Positions 1 to 6,511 are shown, counted from the first letter of the stretch. The stretch: 6,724 bases of DNA from CAZVFX01 sp964626565 (GCA_964626565.1 CAZVFX010000226.1:1-6724), one strand, 5' to 3'. Notes: a model not told the origin generated them from the sequence alone. Program-made: numbers and translations.

Positions 1-246
1 ACCGATATCTACACCAACCTGCAAAGAGGCCTTATCCTGCATGAGGCAGTGGGCCGCCCGTTGCATATCTATGCCGAGGTGCCCCACGGGGTTGCGAGGG
101 GAATTGTCCAGGGCGGTATGTTCTCGTGGTATGAGTTCACCCGCGCCGATCGCATGACCGATTCTGCATGGTGGGACGAGGTCAAGGCCGGGACGGAGCC
201 GCCCATGCCGAAGTGGAGCGAGAGCTTCATCGAACGCGCCCGCTAG
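1..246 (+). CDS. DUF3160-family protein, C-terminal fragment
   Basis: This is the last 81 codons of a gene whose start lies left of the window; frame 1 is open from base 1 to the TAG at 244-246. A GTG at 49 is only an internal valine, because the reading frame continues upstream of it. The tail reads MFSWYEF, then RMTDSAWWDEVKAG, then PPMPKWSESF. This matches the closing pattern I know from DUF3160 proteins: a G-x-x-[FY]-S-[WY]-YEF block, then an [LM]TD-x-x-W segment, then PP-x-P-x-W-x-x-SF. DUF3160 proteins are large, often exported, and of unknown biochemical role. The assignment rests on remembered family pattern and only the C-terminus is visible. No T-rich terminator follows. The next gene has its own promoter-like sequence, so they are probably not one operon. 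Confidence 0.7.
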   Translation, partial: TDIYTNLQRGLILHEAVGRPLHIYAEVPHGVARGIVQGGMFSWYEFTRADRMTDSAWWDEVKAGTEPPMPKWSESFIERAR

Positions 247-257
247 CACGCCCTGAA

Positions 258-271
258 GGCGCGGCCGCGCC
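258..271. repeat. Perfect 14-bp GC palindrome
   Basis: GGCGCGGCCGCGCC is its own reverse complement and lies 12 bases after the stop codon of the DUF3160-like gene. As RNA it could fold as a 5-bp GC stem with a GGCC loop. No T tract follows, so it is not a standard intrinsic terminator. It may slow or protect the end of the upstream transcript, or be chance in GC-rich DNA. Confidence 0.4.
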
Positions 272-313
272 GCTCCGCTCCGCGCAGGATCACCTACCAT
301 CTGTTTGCGAACA

Positions 314-322
314 TGGTATAAT
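314..322 (+). promoter_or_regulatory. Extended -10 promoter (TGGTATAAT)
   Basis: TATAAT at 317-322 is a perfect sigma70-type -10 box and is preceded by TG plus one base (314-316), the extended -10 motif. No good -35 box sits 16-18 bases upstream; the sequence there is CACCTACC-like. This fits extended -10 promoters, which depend less on a -35. The predicted start is near 329, giving an untranslated leader of about 47 bases before the ATG at 376. Confidence 0.6.
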
Positions 323-375
323 CGTTAGGTCCGCCGCCCCCGCAAGCGGCTGCGCCCAACGCTCCGGAGTTCTAA

Positions 376-3300
376 ATGAGGCTCTCCTTCTTCCGCCCCC
401 TGTTTGCCGGCTGTCTGGCGCTTACACTGGCGACTGCAGCATGTGGCTCGAGTTCGAAATCCGATGGCCCTTCCTCTCCCGACGCCACGAAAGTCGATGT
501 CCCTGCGGACGGCAGGGGCGCCGACGGTAGCGGAGGGAGCGACCTTGTTCCTCCCCTGGACGGGAGCAAAGTTACGCCCGACACCGCTCCAGAGTTGCCT
601 GATGTCGTTGAACAGCCCGACCCGGATCTGGTCCAGCCGGAAGTGGACACAAAGGAAGTCGCAGACGACGGCGGGGTGCAGCCCATCGACATCCTGGAAG
701 TGGACATCCCCGACCTGGCGCCCGAGACGGACCTCCAGGAAACATCTCCCGAGGAGACCTTCGAGATCCTGGATACAGACCTGGTGGATGTCGTTCCCGA
801 AGTGGAGGAGATAGTTGACGTCGCCGAGTTGTCTCCCGACCTCGAACCGGACCTGTCGGACACTACCGAACCTGTTGATCTGGTTATGCCGGACCTTGCC
901 GGATTCGACTTGCTGATTCCGAATTTTGAGCTCCCTCCCGGATTCGACATCGCCACTGATTTCTTTCCCGACGTGCCTCCGTTGTGTACCTCGGATGAGG
1001 AGTGCCAGGCGGGGGTCAAGGAGACCTGCATTGGAGAGATCCACTGCGTCGAGGGCAAATGCGAATTCGACCCGACCGTGGTGAAGGAGTGCCCGCCCAG
1101 CGAAACGCCGTGCTACCACAACGTTTGCGTTCCGGAAGTGGGTCTTTGCGAGGAGTCTCCGGCGCCGGCCGGAGCCCCATGCGACGACAATGATCCGCTG
1201 ACGCTGGTGGACATGTGCTTTGACGGCGAATGTCAGGGCTTCGAACCGGTTTCCTGTGTCGCTGACTATCAATGCGAAGATCTTTACGACTGCACCGATG
1301 ACGCTTGCGTCGGAGGTGAGTGCGTAAACGCGGCGGTGGCGTGTGAGCCGGTGATGCCGGTGGAGTGTGAGGTTGGTGTGTGTACCCACGGGATCGGGTG
1401 TGAATTGAAAGCCTATGCCGACGCGGATCCGGTGGTGTACCTGGAGACGTTCGAAGACGGGATTGCCCAGGGGTGGGCGCTGGCCGGGAGCGATTTCCCC
1501 ATTTCCGTCGCGGCCGGGCCGTCGGGGGATGAGGGGCTGGCCATCAGTCTCGAACCGACGGGAGGTGCGGTGGTGCTGTTGCCTGAGTTGTACCTGCCGC
1601 CGTCTCTGCTCCTGCTTTCGGTGGGTTTTGAAATGTGGGATCAGGAGCAGTGCGACGACGTCCTCGTCACTGCGTTTGCCAACGGGCAGGAACTGGGTGA
1701 GATTTCCCTGTGCGAATACAGCGACCCGGAGGTCGGCCAGGTGGGGCTGGCGCTGCCGGCTGATGTGTACGGCGCGGTGTCGATGCAGTTCGTCATTGCC
1801 AACGACGGCCCTCAGTACGTCGACATGTCTCTGACCACGGTGCATGTAGAGATGCAAGCCGGGGAGTGGTGCTGTGTCGATTTCGACCTCGACGGGATGC
1901 TGGATTGCCTCGACAATTGCACGGAAGAGTACAACCCGGAGCAGGAGGACTGCGACGGGGACCTCATCGGCGACGCATGCGATGAAGACAAAGACAACGA
2001 CGGCGTTGAGGACAAGTATGACGCATATCCCTGCGATCCCGGCTCGGTCCTTCCGGTGCGGCGGGTGGCTACCCGGATCACGGATCCGATTCAGCCTACC
2101 GCGGTGGCTTGCCGGGAGGGAACTGATGACAGTTGCTACCTGTTCGACTGGGGCGGGGAGCACCTGACCATGGATCGGTTCGGCCGGTTCGAGCGGGTTG
2201 TGGAGTTCGACGTACTGGGCCTGGCGCGGTCCGCTGCGTTCTGCTCGGGCTATCTCTGGGTTCTGGACGGTGGCCCCATCGTCTATGGGTACGACGTAAG
2301 TGACATCTCGAGGCCGGAGCTTCTGTTCTCCCTGGAAATACCCAACGACTTCACCAGCCTGTACCAGGTCGTTGCGTGTAACGAAGGGGATGTTGTGGTC
2401 AGCGGGGGGCAATACCTGTACGTGCTGGAGGCGGGAGGTGATGCAGACCAGTTTTTCGATGCCCAGGAAGAGGTTGTGGGGCTGGCGATGACCGAAGAGA
2501 TCGAGCAGTTCCTCTCCGTTACCCGGTCCCCGCAGGCGCCCAATCACTTCTTCATGCGGGTCCACACAATCGATGACGACCTCACCATCTACTCCCTCAA
2601 GACCGTTGCCGAGGAGGCTGAGCCTACCTGTTTCTTTGGAGACATGACCGAGGCCGGTTGGGGCTCGGGCAACGAGCCGGGCAGCGCGCCCTGGATCACT
2701 CTGACGAGCTGTCAGTGGCCGTTTCTGTGGCTGGTAGACCCCTGGTACAACTACTACGGGACCGCGGACCTTGATGGAGACGGGATCGAGGACCTTCTGG
2801 ACCAGGATGACGACGGTGACGGAGTTGCTGATCTGGACGACCTGGCACCCCTTGACCACCTCACCTGGAAGGATGACGATGGCGATGGTGCGGGGAATCA
2901 CGATGACTGGGACGATGACGGTGACGGCGTGTCCGATAACTATGTCGGCCTTGCCGGGCCGGTGCTGGAAACCTGGTTCACCGTTGACGGTGTCGAGGGG
3001 GCGGGGCTGGACTATGTCCAGGGCCATGTGAAGTTGCTCACTGCGGGCGGCGAACTTCTTTCGTTCGACGCGGCGGGCAACCAGACCGGAACCGAGGACC
3101 TTCCGTTGGGGCAGCCCGACGGCTTTGCCGCGGCGGGCGACTCCTACTGGGCCCACGATATTCAGTGGAAAGGGCTGGCCCGTTTCGGGCCGGGTGGGGC
3201 CGATTTGTGGCTGGATTCACCTGAAGTAGCGTTGAATATGATGAGCCTGAGCACCGACCTGACCGTTGACGGCAACTGGCTGTGGGTCGGGTTGTGGTCC

Positions 3301-4026
3301 ACCAACCGGTTGTATCTGCTGGACATGAACGGCTCGATCCGCATGGAGATTCGTCTTCCCGCCGCGTTCCGGGGGGTGGCGGTTGCGGGCGAAGCGTTGT
3401 GGGTGCTGATGGCTGTCAGCGATGACCGAAGCGCGCTTCTGAAGGTGGATCGAAGCGGCGGCTTCCTCGGCATGTTCGACCTGCCCGGTGGGCTGACCAA
3501 GCTGGCCGTAATAGACGATGAGACCCTGGCAACCCTGGCGCCCGGAGCAGGTGCTGTGGAGGTACAGACCATCAGTCTCCCCGCCGGCCTGGAGTTGCTG
3601 GAAGTGGAGCCGGGGGACCTTGACGAATCGATTCTCAACCCTACCGCGGTTATCGCCCCTCACGTGCCGGTGGAGACGGGTGCGGACTGGGCGCTTATCA
3701 CCTGGGATGTGCCGTCCGATACAGCAGGGCTGACGCTGCAGGCATGCCGCAAGTGCGGTTCGCTTACCGGCTATATGCCGCCGCAGAATTGCGAGGCGGT
3801 GGATCTGTCCAGCGGGCTGGCCACGCTCTCCGGGCTGTCCGTTGACGCAACGTGTGCGGTGGAGCTTTGGACCGAGTCCGACTGGGGTGGCACCGTCGCG
3901 TCGCGGCGGGTCACTATCGATGTGGGGCAACCGGGCAGCGGGGCGCCGCTTTGGAGCAAGGCCGGCGGCCTGGACGAAGGAGCGTGGAAGCTGATCATGG
4001 TGCCGGGCATCCTGGCGGTGGACTAG
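376..4026 (+). CDS. Large multidomain TSP3 lipoprotein, predicted surface-exposed
   Basis: A 1216-residue protein with ATG at 376, preceded by GGAG at 366-369 with a 6-base spacer. The N-terminus has two arginines, a hydrophobic stretch and LATAAC ending at Cys23. This is a likely lipoprotein signal, although Thr at -3 is weaker than Leu; Gly at +2 gives no inner-membrane retention cue. In order: Asp/Glu/Pro-rich linker (about 30-203); Cys-rich region (204-342, 21 Cys); beta-sandwich-like segment opening with ETFEDG and GW (about 350-495); TSP3 block (502-555); propeller-like repeats (about 556-797); second TSP3 block (798-855); more propeller-like repeats such as NWLWVGLWSTNRLYLLD (856-1095); and an Fn3-like tail (about 1096-1190). 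Adhesion or binding outside the cell is an inference from these domains; I see no catalytic motif. It is probably monocistronic, with its own promoter upstream and another promoter just after it. Confidence 0.9.
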   Translation: MRLSFFRPLFAGCLALTLATAACGSSSKSDGPSSPDATKVDVPADGRGADGSGGSDLVPPLDGSKVTPDTAPELPDVVEQPDPDLVQPEVDTKEVADDGGVQPIDILEVDIPDLAPETDLQETSPEETFEILDTDLVDVVPEVEEIVDVAELSPDLEPDLSDTTEPVDLVMPDLAGFDLLIPNFELPPGFDIATDFFPDVPPLCTSDEECQAGVKETCIGEIHCVEGKCEFDPTVVKECPPSETPCYHNVCVPEVGLCEESPAPAGAPCDDNDPLTLVDMCFDGECQGFEPVSCVADYQCEDLYDCTDDACVGGECVNAAVACEPVMPVECEVGVCTHGIGCELKAYADADPVVYLETFEDGIAQGWALAGSDFPISVAAGPSGDEGLAISLEPTGGAVVLLPELYLPPSLLLLSVGFEMWDQEQCDDVLVTAFANGQELGEISLCEYSDPEVGQVGLALPADVYGAVSMQFVIANDGPQYVDMSLTTVHVEMQAGEWCCVDFDLDGMLDCLDNCTEEYNPEQEDCDGDLIGDACDEDKDNDGVEDKYDAYPCDPGSVLPVRRVATRITDPIQPTAVACREGTDDSCYLFDWGGEHLTMDRFGRFERVVEFDVLGLARSAAFCSGYLWVLDGGPIVYGYDVSDISRPELLFSLEIPNDFTSLYQVVACNEGDVVVSGGQYLYVLEAGGDADQFFDAQEEVVGLAMTEEIEQFLSVTRSPQAPNHFFMRVHTIDDDLTIYSLKTVAEEAEPTCFFGDMTEAGWGSGNEPGSAPWITLTSCQWPFLWLVDPWYNYYGTADLDGDGIEDLLDQDDDGDGVADLDDLAPLDHLTWKDDDGDGAGNHDDWDDDGDGVSDNYVGLAGPVLETWFTVDGVEGAGLDYVQGHVKLLTAGGELLSFDAAGNQTGTEDLPLGQPDGFAAAGDSYWAHDIQWKGLARFGPGGADLWLDSPEVALNMMSLSTDLTVDGNWLWVGLWSTNRLYLLDMNGSIRMEIRLPAAFRGVAVAGEALWVLMAVSDDRSALLKVDRSGGFLGMFDLPGGLTKLAVIDDETLATLAPGAGAVEVQTISLPAGLELLEVEPGDLDESILNPTAVIAPHVPVETGADWALITWDVPSDTAGLTLQACRKCGSLTGYMPPQNCEAVDLSSGLATLSGLSVDATCAVELWTESDWGGTVASRRVTIDVGQPGSGAPLWSKAGGLDEGAWKLIMVPGILAVD
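463..984 (+). other. Acidic Asp/Glu/Pro linker of the lipoprotein
   Basis: Residues 30-203 form a low-complexity linker dominated by Asp, Glu, Pro, Val and Leu, with recurring PDL, VD and PEV units. From residue 94 to 214 there is not one Lys, Arg or His. Such spacers follow the lipidated cysteine in many surface lipoproteins and hold the folded domains away from the membrane. The alternation of acidic and hydrophobic residues is unlike a plain Ser/Thr/Pro linker. Confidence 0.75.
985..1401 (+). repeat. Cys-rich modules (21 Cys) of the lipoprotein
   Basis: Residues 204-342 hold 21 cysteines in 139 residues, in loosely repeated modules ending in C-x-x-G-x-C units (VEGKC, FDGEC, VGGEC). The segment CDDNDPLTLVDMCFDGEC resembles the CDDGDPCT-x-x-D-x-C-x-x-G-x-C repeats of myxobacterial exported proteins, with Leu where a Cys usually stands. 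The number is odd, so at least one cysteine is free or pairs outside the region. Disulfide bonding outside the cytoplasm is inferred. Confidence 0.7.
1879..2040 (+). repeat. Thrombospondin type 3 calcium repeats, block 1
   Basis: Residues 502-555 follow the classic TSP3 layout: DFDLDG, then DCLDNC, then YNPEQ, then DCDGDLIGDACDED, then DNDGVED and a final D-x-YPCD. The DxDxDGxxDxxD spacing is that of calcium-binding TSP3 units, and the paired cysteines (DNC, DCD, DAC, YPC) are at the usual places. This is the most securely identified domain of the protein. Confidence 0.9.
2767..2940 (+). repeat. TSP3-like Asp repeats, block 2, cysteine-free
   Basis: Residues 798-855 carry DLDGDGIEDLLD, followed by three copies of DDDGDG at residues 811-816, 833-838 and 846-851. 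Spacing again fits DxDxDGxxDxxD calcium loops, but unlike block 1 there is no cysteine. The block lies between two stretches of propeller-like repeats, so it looks inserted into, or bridging, that domain. Confidence 0.8.
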
Positions 4027-4035
4027 CTTTTTTCC

Positions 4036-4064
4036 TTGCGCGTAGAACATCGCCCCGGTATATT
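4036..4064 (+). promoter_or_regulatory. Sigma70-type promoter for the small exported protein
   Basis: TTGCGC (4036-4041) and TATATT (4059-4064) are separated by exactly 17 bases. The -10 matches consensus at five of six bases, the -35 at three of six. The predicted start near 4071 leaves a leader of only about 18 bases, just enough for the strong Shine-Dalgarno at 4077-4084. It lies immediately after the lipoprotein stop codon. Confidence 0.6.
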
Positions 4065-4076
4065 CGTACCGCTTAT

Positions 4077-4084
4077 GAGGAGGT
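4077..4084 (+). promoter_or_regulatory. Near-perfect Shine-Dalgarno fixing the start at 4089
   Basis: GAGGAGGT contains the full AGGAGGT anti-16S match and ends 4 bases before the ATG at 4089. The same frame is open leftward into the lipoprotein gene as far as 3852, but this site, the promoter just upstream and the signal peptide starting at MKK decide in favour of 4089. Confidence 0.85.
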
Positions 4085-4088
4085 GGTT

Positions 4089-4340
4089 ATGAAGAAGCTC
4101 GCTATTGCGCTTTGTGCGGTTGCTTTCGGTCTGTCCGTCGCTGGGACGGCTGTCGCCAAGGACAAGGTGAAGTCGAAGTTCTACGACTTCTCGGAGATGC
4201 TTATCGACGGCGAAATCAAGAAGCCTACCGCGCTGTACACCGACTCTCGAAAGAAGGTGCGGTTCGACAGGCTGCTCAAGTTGAAGAAGAGCTTCCTGGA
4301 GTCCTTGAAGGCCACCGGCAAGGAAGAAGTTTTCAAGTAG
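4089..4340 (+). CDS. Small exported basic protein, 83 aa, unknown function
   Basis: An ATG behind a near-perfect Shine-Dalgarno opens an 83-residue protein. Residues 1-23 are a clear Sec signal peptide: MKK, a hydrophobic core, then A-V-A with predicted cleavage before Lys24. No cysteine sits at the cleavage site, so it is probably periplasmic or secreted, not a lipoprotein. The mature 60 residues contain 17 Lys/Arg against 10 Asp/Glu. They start with KDKVKSK, followed by FYDFSEMLIDGEIKKP, then ALYTDSRKKVRFDRLLKLKKSFLES, which should form an amphipathic helix. I do not recognise a named family. The DGEIKKP segment and the RKKVRFDRLLKLKKSFL helix look like the conserved core. The gene has its own promoter. 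The ABC-F gene follows after 64 bases without a clear terminator and may be cotranscribed. Binding to an acidic partner such as nucleic acid, lipid or cell-wall polymer is only a guess from charge. Confidence 0.85.
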   Translation: MKKLAIALCAVAFGLSVAGTAVAKDKVKSKFYDFSEMLIDGEIKKPTALYTDSRKKVRFDRLLKLKKSFLESLKATGKEEVFK

Positions 4341-4392
4341 CCGGTGCTCTCTCTCACCTTGTTCCCGTTTTCACTCGAAATAACCTGAGAAG

Positions 4393-4404
4393 AAGGTCGC
4401 CAGT
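4393..4404 (+). promoter_or_regulatory. Ribosome binding site for the TTG-start ABC-F gene
   Basis: AAGG at 4393-4396 stands 8 bases before TTG at 4405. The frame has a TAA stop at 4381-4383 and no ATG or GTG before the first conserved residues, so TTG (or the CTG next to it) must be the start. ACCT at 4383-4386 and ACCTT at 4356-4360 can each pair with this site, which might reduce initiation; the stems are only 4-5 bp. Confidence 0.65.
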
Positions 4405-6354
4405 TTGCTGGAGTTTGTAAACGTCTCGAAGGCTTACGGTTCCCACGTGCTTCTTGACGAGGTCTGCTTTCGTATCGGCGATCAGGACAGGCTCGGACTG
4501 GTGGGCGCCAACGGCTCGGGCAAGACCACCATCTTCCGCATTATCGGGGATGAGGAGTCTCCCGATGAGGGGCAGATTCAGAAGAAGAGGGGGCTGACGA
4601 TCGGTTTTCTGCCCCAGGAGATCGACGTCGCGACCCGGGGCTCGGTGGTTGAAGAAGTGCTGCGGGCTCTGCCCGAGTACTTCGAGACCTGGCAGGAGTT
4701 GCGGGCTTCGGGAGATGACACCGACGGGGAGCGTCTGGCCTGGCTTCAGGCCCACTATGAGGACTTGGGTGGGGATACGGTGCGGGCCCGGGCCGAAGAG
4801 ATTCTGTCCGGGCTTGGCTTTGCCCAGAGGGACCTGGCCCGGCCCCTGTCCACGCTGAGCGGCGGATGGCACATGCGGGTGCGGCTGGCCAGCCTGCTCC
4901 TCGCAGAGCCGGAGTTGCTGCTCCTGGACGAACCTACCAACCATCTCGACCTTCCCTCCATGGTCTGGTTCGAACAATACCTCAAATCGTTTTCGGGCTC
5001 TTACGTGATAGTGGCCCACGACCGTGAGTTCCTTAACCGGACGGTGGATCGCATCACCGAGATTGAGAACGGCCGCCTGAGTCATCACCCGGGAGACTAT
5101 GACACCTATCGCAAGCGCAAAGCCGATGAGTACCATCACCGCGCCAAAGCGTACCGTCTCCAGCAGACCAAGATTCGTGAGATGGAGGACTTCATCGCCC
5201 GCAACCGGGTTCGCAAGGACCGCGCCAAGCAGGTTCAAAGCCGACTGAAGCAGCTTGCGCGTGTGGTCCGCCTGGCCCCGCCCCGCGGGAACAAGGATAT
5301 CGGCTTCAGCTTCACCCAGCCGCCCCGCTCCGGCTCCCAGGTGCTCAGCCTGGAGAAGGCGGGCAAACGGTACGGAGAATTGCAGGTCTTCTCAGGTCTG
5401 GACTTTGTGTTGTCCAGGGGAGAAAAGGCCGCGATAATCGGGGTCAACGGCATGGGGAAATCAACCATGTTGAAACTGGCTGCGGGCGCGTTGGATTTTG
5501 AAGAGGGCAAGCGCACGCTGGGGCACAACGTCAGCGTCGGATATTTCGCTCAGCACCAACTTGAAGCGCTCAACGGTGAATGGACGGTGTTGCAGGAGTT
5601 GATGTCGGTGGTACGGGACGAGACCTTGTCTGAAGTCAGGTCGCTCCTGGGCGCGTTTCTTTTCTCCGGTGACGACGTGGAGAAGAAGGTCGCCGTGCTT
5701 TCGGGCGGAGAGAAAAGCCGGCTGGCGTTGGCGAAGCTGCTGCTCCGGCCGGCTAACCTGTTGATCATGGATGAGCCCACCAACCATCTGGATATTGCAT
5801 CGAGGGAGGTGCTGGAGGAGGCGCTCAGACAATATTCGGGTACCCTGTTTTGCGCCTCACACGACCGCCGCTTTATTGACGCGGTAGCGACCCGCGTGGT
5901 GGAAATGGACGCGGGTGCGCTTACCGAATACGCGGGCAACTACACCTACTATGCGTGGAAGAAGGCTGCGGAAGCTGAGGAAGCGGCGGATGAAGTGGGG
6001 GCAACGCGAGCCGCAATGCGCGAAAGTGGGGGCAAGCGGGACTTAAGAAAGGAGCGCAAACGGCAGGAGGCCGCGCAGCGAAACGAGATGTACCGGGTGG
6101 TGGGCCCGCTCCGTGCACAGGTTGATAAGTTGGAGCAGAGCATTGCCGACTATGAGGGCAAGATCACTGAACTCGAGGAGCTCCTTGGGGACCCGGCCAT
6201 CTACTCGGAAGCCCCGGAAGAAGCCCGTGACAAGAGCGCATTGCTAGGCCGCCTGCGCAGGGATCTGGTGGACGAAATGGACCGTTGGGAAAGTGTGCTG
6301 CTGGAAGCGGAAGAGGCGGAGCGGGAAGTGCTTGCCCGTTTCGAGGATGAATAG
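4405..6354 (+). CDS. ABC-F family ATPase, YheS/ABCF3-like
   Basis: A 649-residue soluble protein with two ABC ATPase domains and no membrane segment. Domain 1: Walker A GANGSGKTT (34-42), signature LSGGW (151-155), Walker B LLLLDEPTNHLD ending at 182, switch His205. Domain 2: Walker A GVNGMGKST (346-354), signature LSGGE (432-436), Walker B with D456-E457, His486. All catalytic residues are intact. The interdomain linker (about 233-290) is charged and helical, with FIARNRVRKDRAKQVQSRLKQ like YheS; in ABC-F proteins this element reaches the ribosomal E/P site. The LSGGW-x-MR signature and GYFAQHQLE also favour the YheS/ABCF3 branch over EttA or Uup. Residues about 533-649 form a basic then acidic coiled coil, the type of C-terminal extension seen in several ABC-F proteins. 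The role is probably ribosome-associated ATPase easing translation problems; drug resistance is not indicated. The start is TTG. The next gene is a tRNA cluster with a separate promoter. Confidence 0.93.
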   Translation: MLEFVNVSKAYGSHVLLDEVCFRIGDQDRLGLVGANGSGKTTIFRIIGDEESPDEGQIQKKRGLTIGFLPQEIDVATRGSVVEEVLRALPEYFETWQELRASGDDTDGERLAWLQAHYEDLGGDTVRARAEEILSGLGFAQRDLARPLSTLSGGWHMRVRLASLLLAEPELLLLDEPTNHLDLPSMVWFEQYLKSFSGSYVIVAHDREFLNRTVDRITEIENGRLSHHPGDYDTYRKRKADEYHHRAKAYRLQQTKIREMEDFIARNRVRKDRAKQVQSRLKQLARVVRLAPPRGNKDIGFSFTQPPRSGSQVLSLEKAGKRYGELQVFSGLDFVLSRGEKAAIIGVNGMGKSTMLKLAAGALDFEEGKRTLGHNVSVGYFAQHQLEALNGEWTVLQELMSVVRDETLSEVRSLLGAFLFSGDDVEKKVAVLSGGEKSRLALAKLLLRPANLLIMDEPTNHLDIASREVLEEALRQYSGTLFCASHDRRFIDAVATRVVEMDAGALTEYAGNYTYYAWKKAAEAEEAADEVGATRAAMRESGGKRDLRKERKRQEAAQRNEMYRVVGPLRAQVDKLEQSIADYEGKITELEELLGDPAIYSEAPEEARDKSALLGRLRRDLVDEMDRWESVLLEAEEAEREVLARFEDE

Positions 6355-6366
6355 AGGACAAATTGC

Positions 6367-6395
6367 TTGACAACGGTTATTTCACAGACTATAAG
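6367..6395 (+). promoter_or_regulatory. Strong promoter of the tRNA cluster
   Basis: A perfect -35 TTGACA (6367-6372), a 17-base spacer and TATAAG (6390-6395, five of six) form the best promoter in the window. It begins 12 bases after the ABC-F stop codon. Transcription would start near 6402, about 29 bases before the first tRNA. The C-rich sequence after the -10 could act as a discriminator of the kind linked to stringent control; that is inference. Confidence 0.85.
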
Positions 6396-6402
6396 TTTTC
6401 CC

Positions 6403-6415
6403 CGCCCGGAGGGCG
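6403..6415 (+). repeat. Stem-loop at the 5' end of the tRNA precursor
   Basis: CGCCC (6403-6407), GGA loop, GGGCG (6411-6415): a perfect 5-bp GC stem beginning at the predicted transcription start. No T run follows, so it is not a terminator for the ABC-F gene. It may shield the precursor's 5' end or guide processing. Confidence 0.5.
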
Positions 6416-6430
6416 ATTGACAATCAGCAG

Positions 6431-6504
6431 ACGCCTGTAGCTCAGTTGGATAGAGCAGCGGACTTCTAATCCGCAGGTCAGAGGTTCGAATCCTCTCAGG
6501 CGTG
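6431..6504 (+). tRNA. tRNA-Arg (anticodon TCT)
   Basis: A complete cloverleaf. The acceptor ACGCCTG pairs with CAGGCGT over 7 bp, the D stem is GCTC/GAGC, the anticodon stem GCGGA/TCCGC encloses CTTCTAA with TCT at 6465-6467, and the T stem AGAGG/CCTCT encloses TTCGAAT. The discriminator is G at 6504. The next bases are CGG, so CCA is not encoded and must be added enzymatically. It reads AGA codons, which are scarce in a GC-rich genome. It is the first gene of the cluster. Confidence 0.97.
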
Positions 6505-6511
6505 CGGTAGC

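Noticed and set aside
2806..2928. Asp-rich GATGACGG-type DNA repeats as a possible mobile or regulatory repeat
   Set aside because: They are in frame and explained fully by the DDDGDG calcium-loop repeats of the protein.
325..3156. Antisense open frame of 943 codons opposite the lipoprotein
   Set aside because: It is in exact codon register with the sense gene, so it is open only because the sense strand avoids TTA, CTA and TCA. Its translation is rich in Arg, Val and His with no domain, and it has no promoter or Shine-Dalgarno logic.
4001..4033. Possible intrinsic terminator: stem GCCGGG/CCTGGC followed by six T
   Set aside because: The 6-bp stem ends about 11 bases before the T run, has a G-T pair and lies inside the coding sequence; spacing does not fit intrinsic termination.
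3217..4050. Antisense open frame of 277 codons near the end of the lipoprotein gene
   Set aside because: It is the same codon-register shadow, separated from the larger one by the single TCA codon at 3217.
3852..4088. Longer N-terminus for the small exported protein
   Set aside because: The upstream part overlaps the lipoprotein gene in another frame. The promoter, Shine-Dalgarno and signal peptide all point to the ATG at 4089.
4359..4388. Nine-codon TTG-started frame as a leader peptide for the ABC-F gene
   Set aside because: There is no Shine-Dalgarno before it and no codon pattern suggesting attenuation.
4354..5238. Antisense open frame of 294 codons over the ABC-F gene
   Set aside because: It is in codon register with the clearly real ABC-F gene; the translation shows mirrored composition and no family features.
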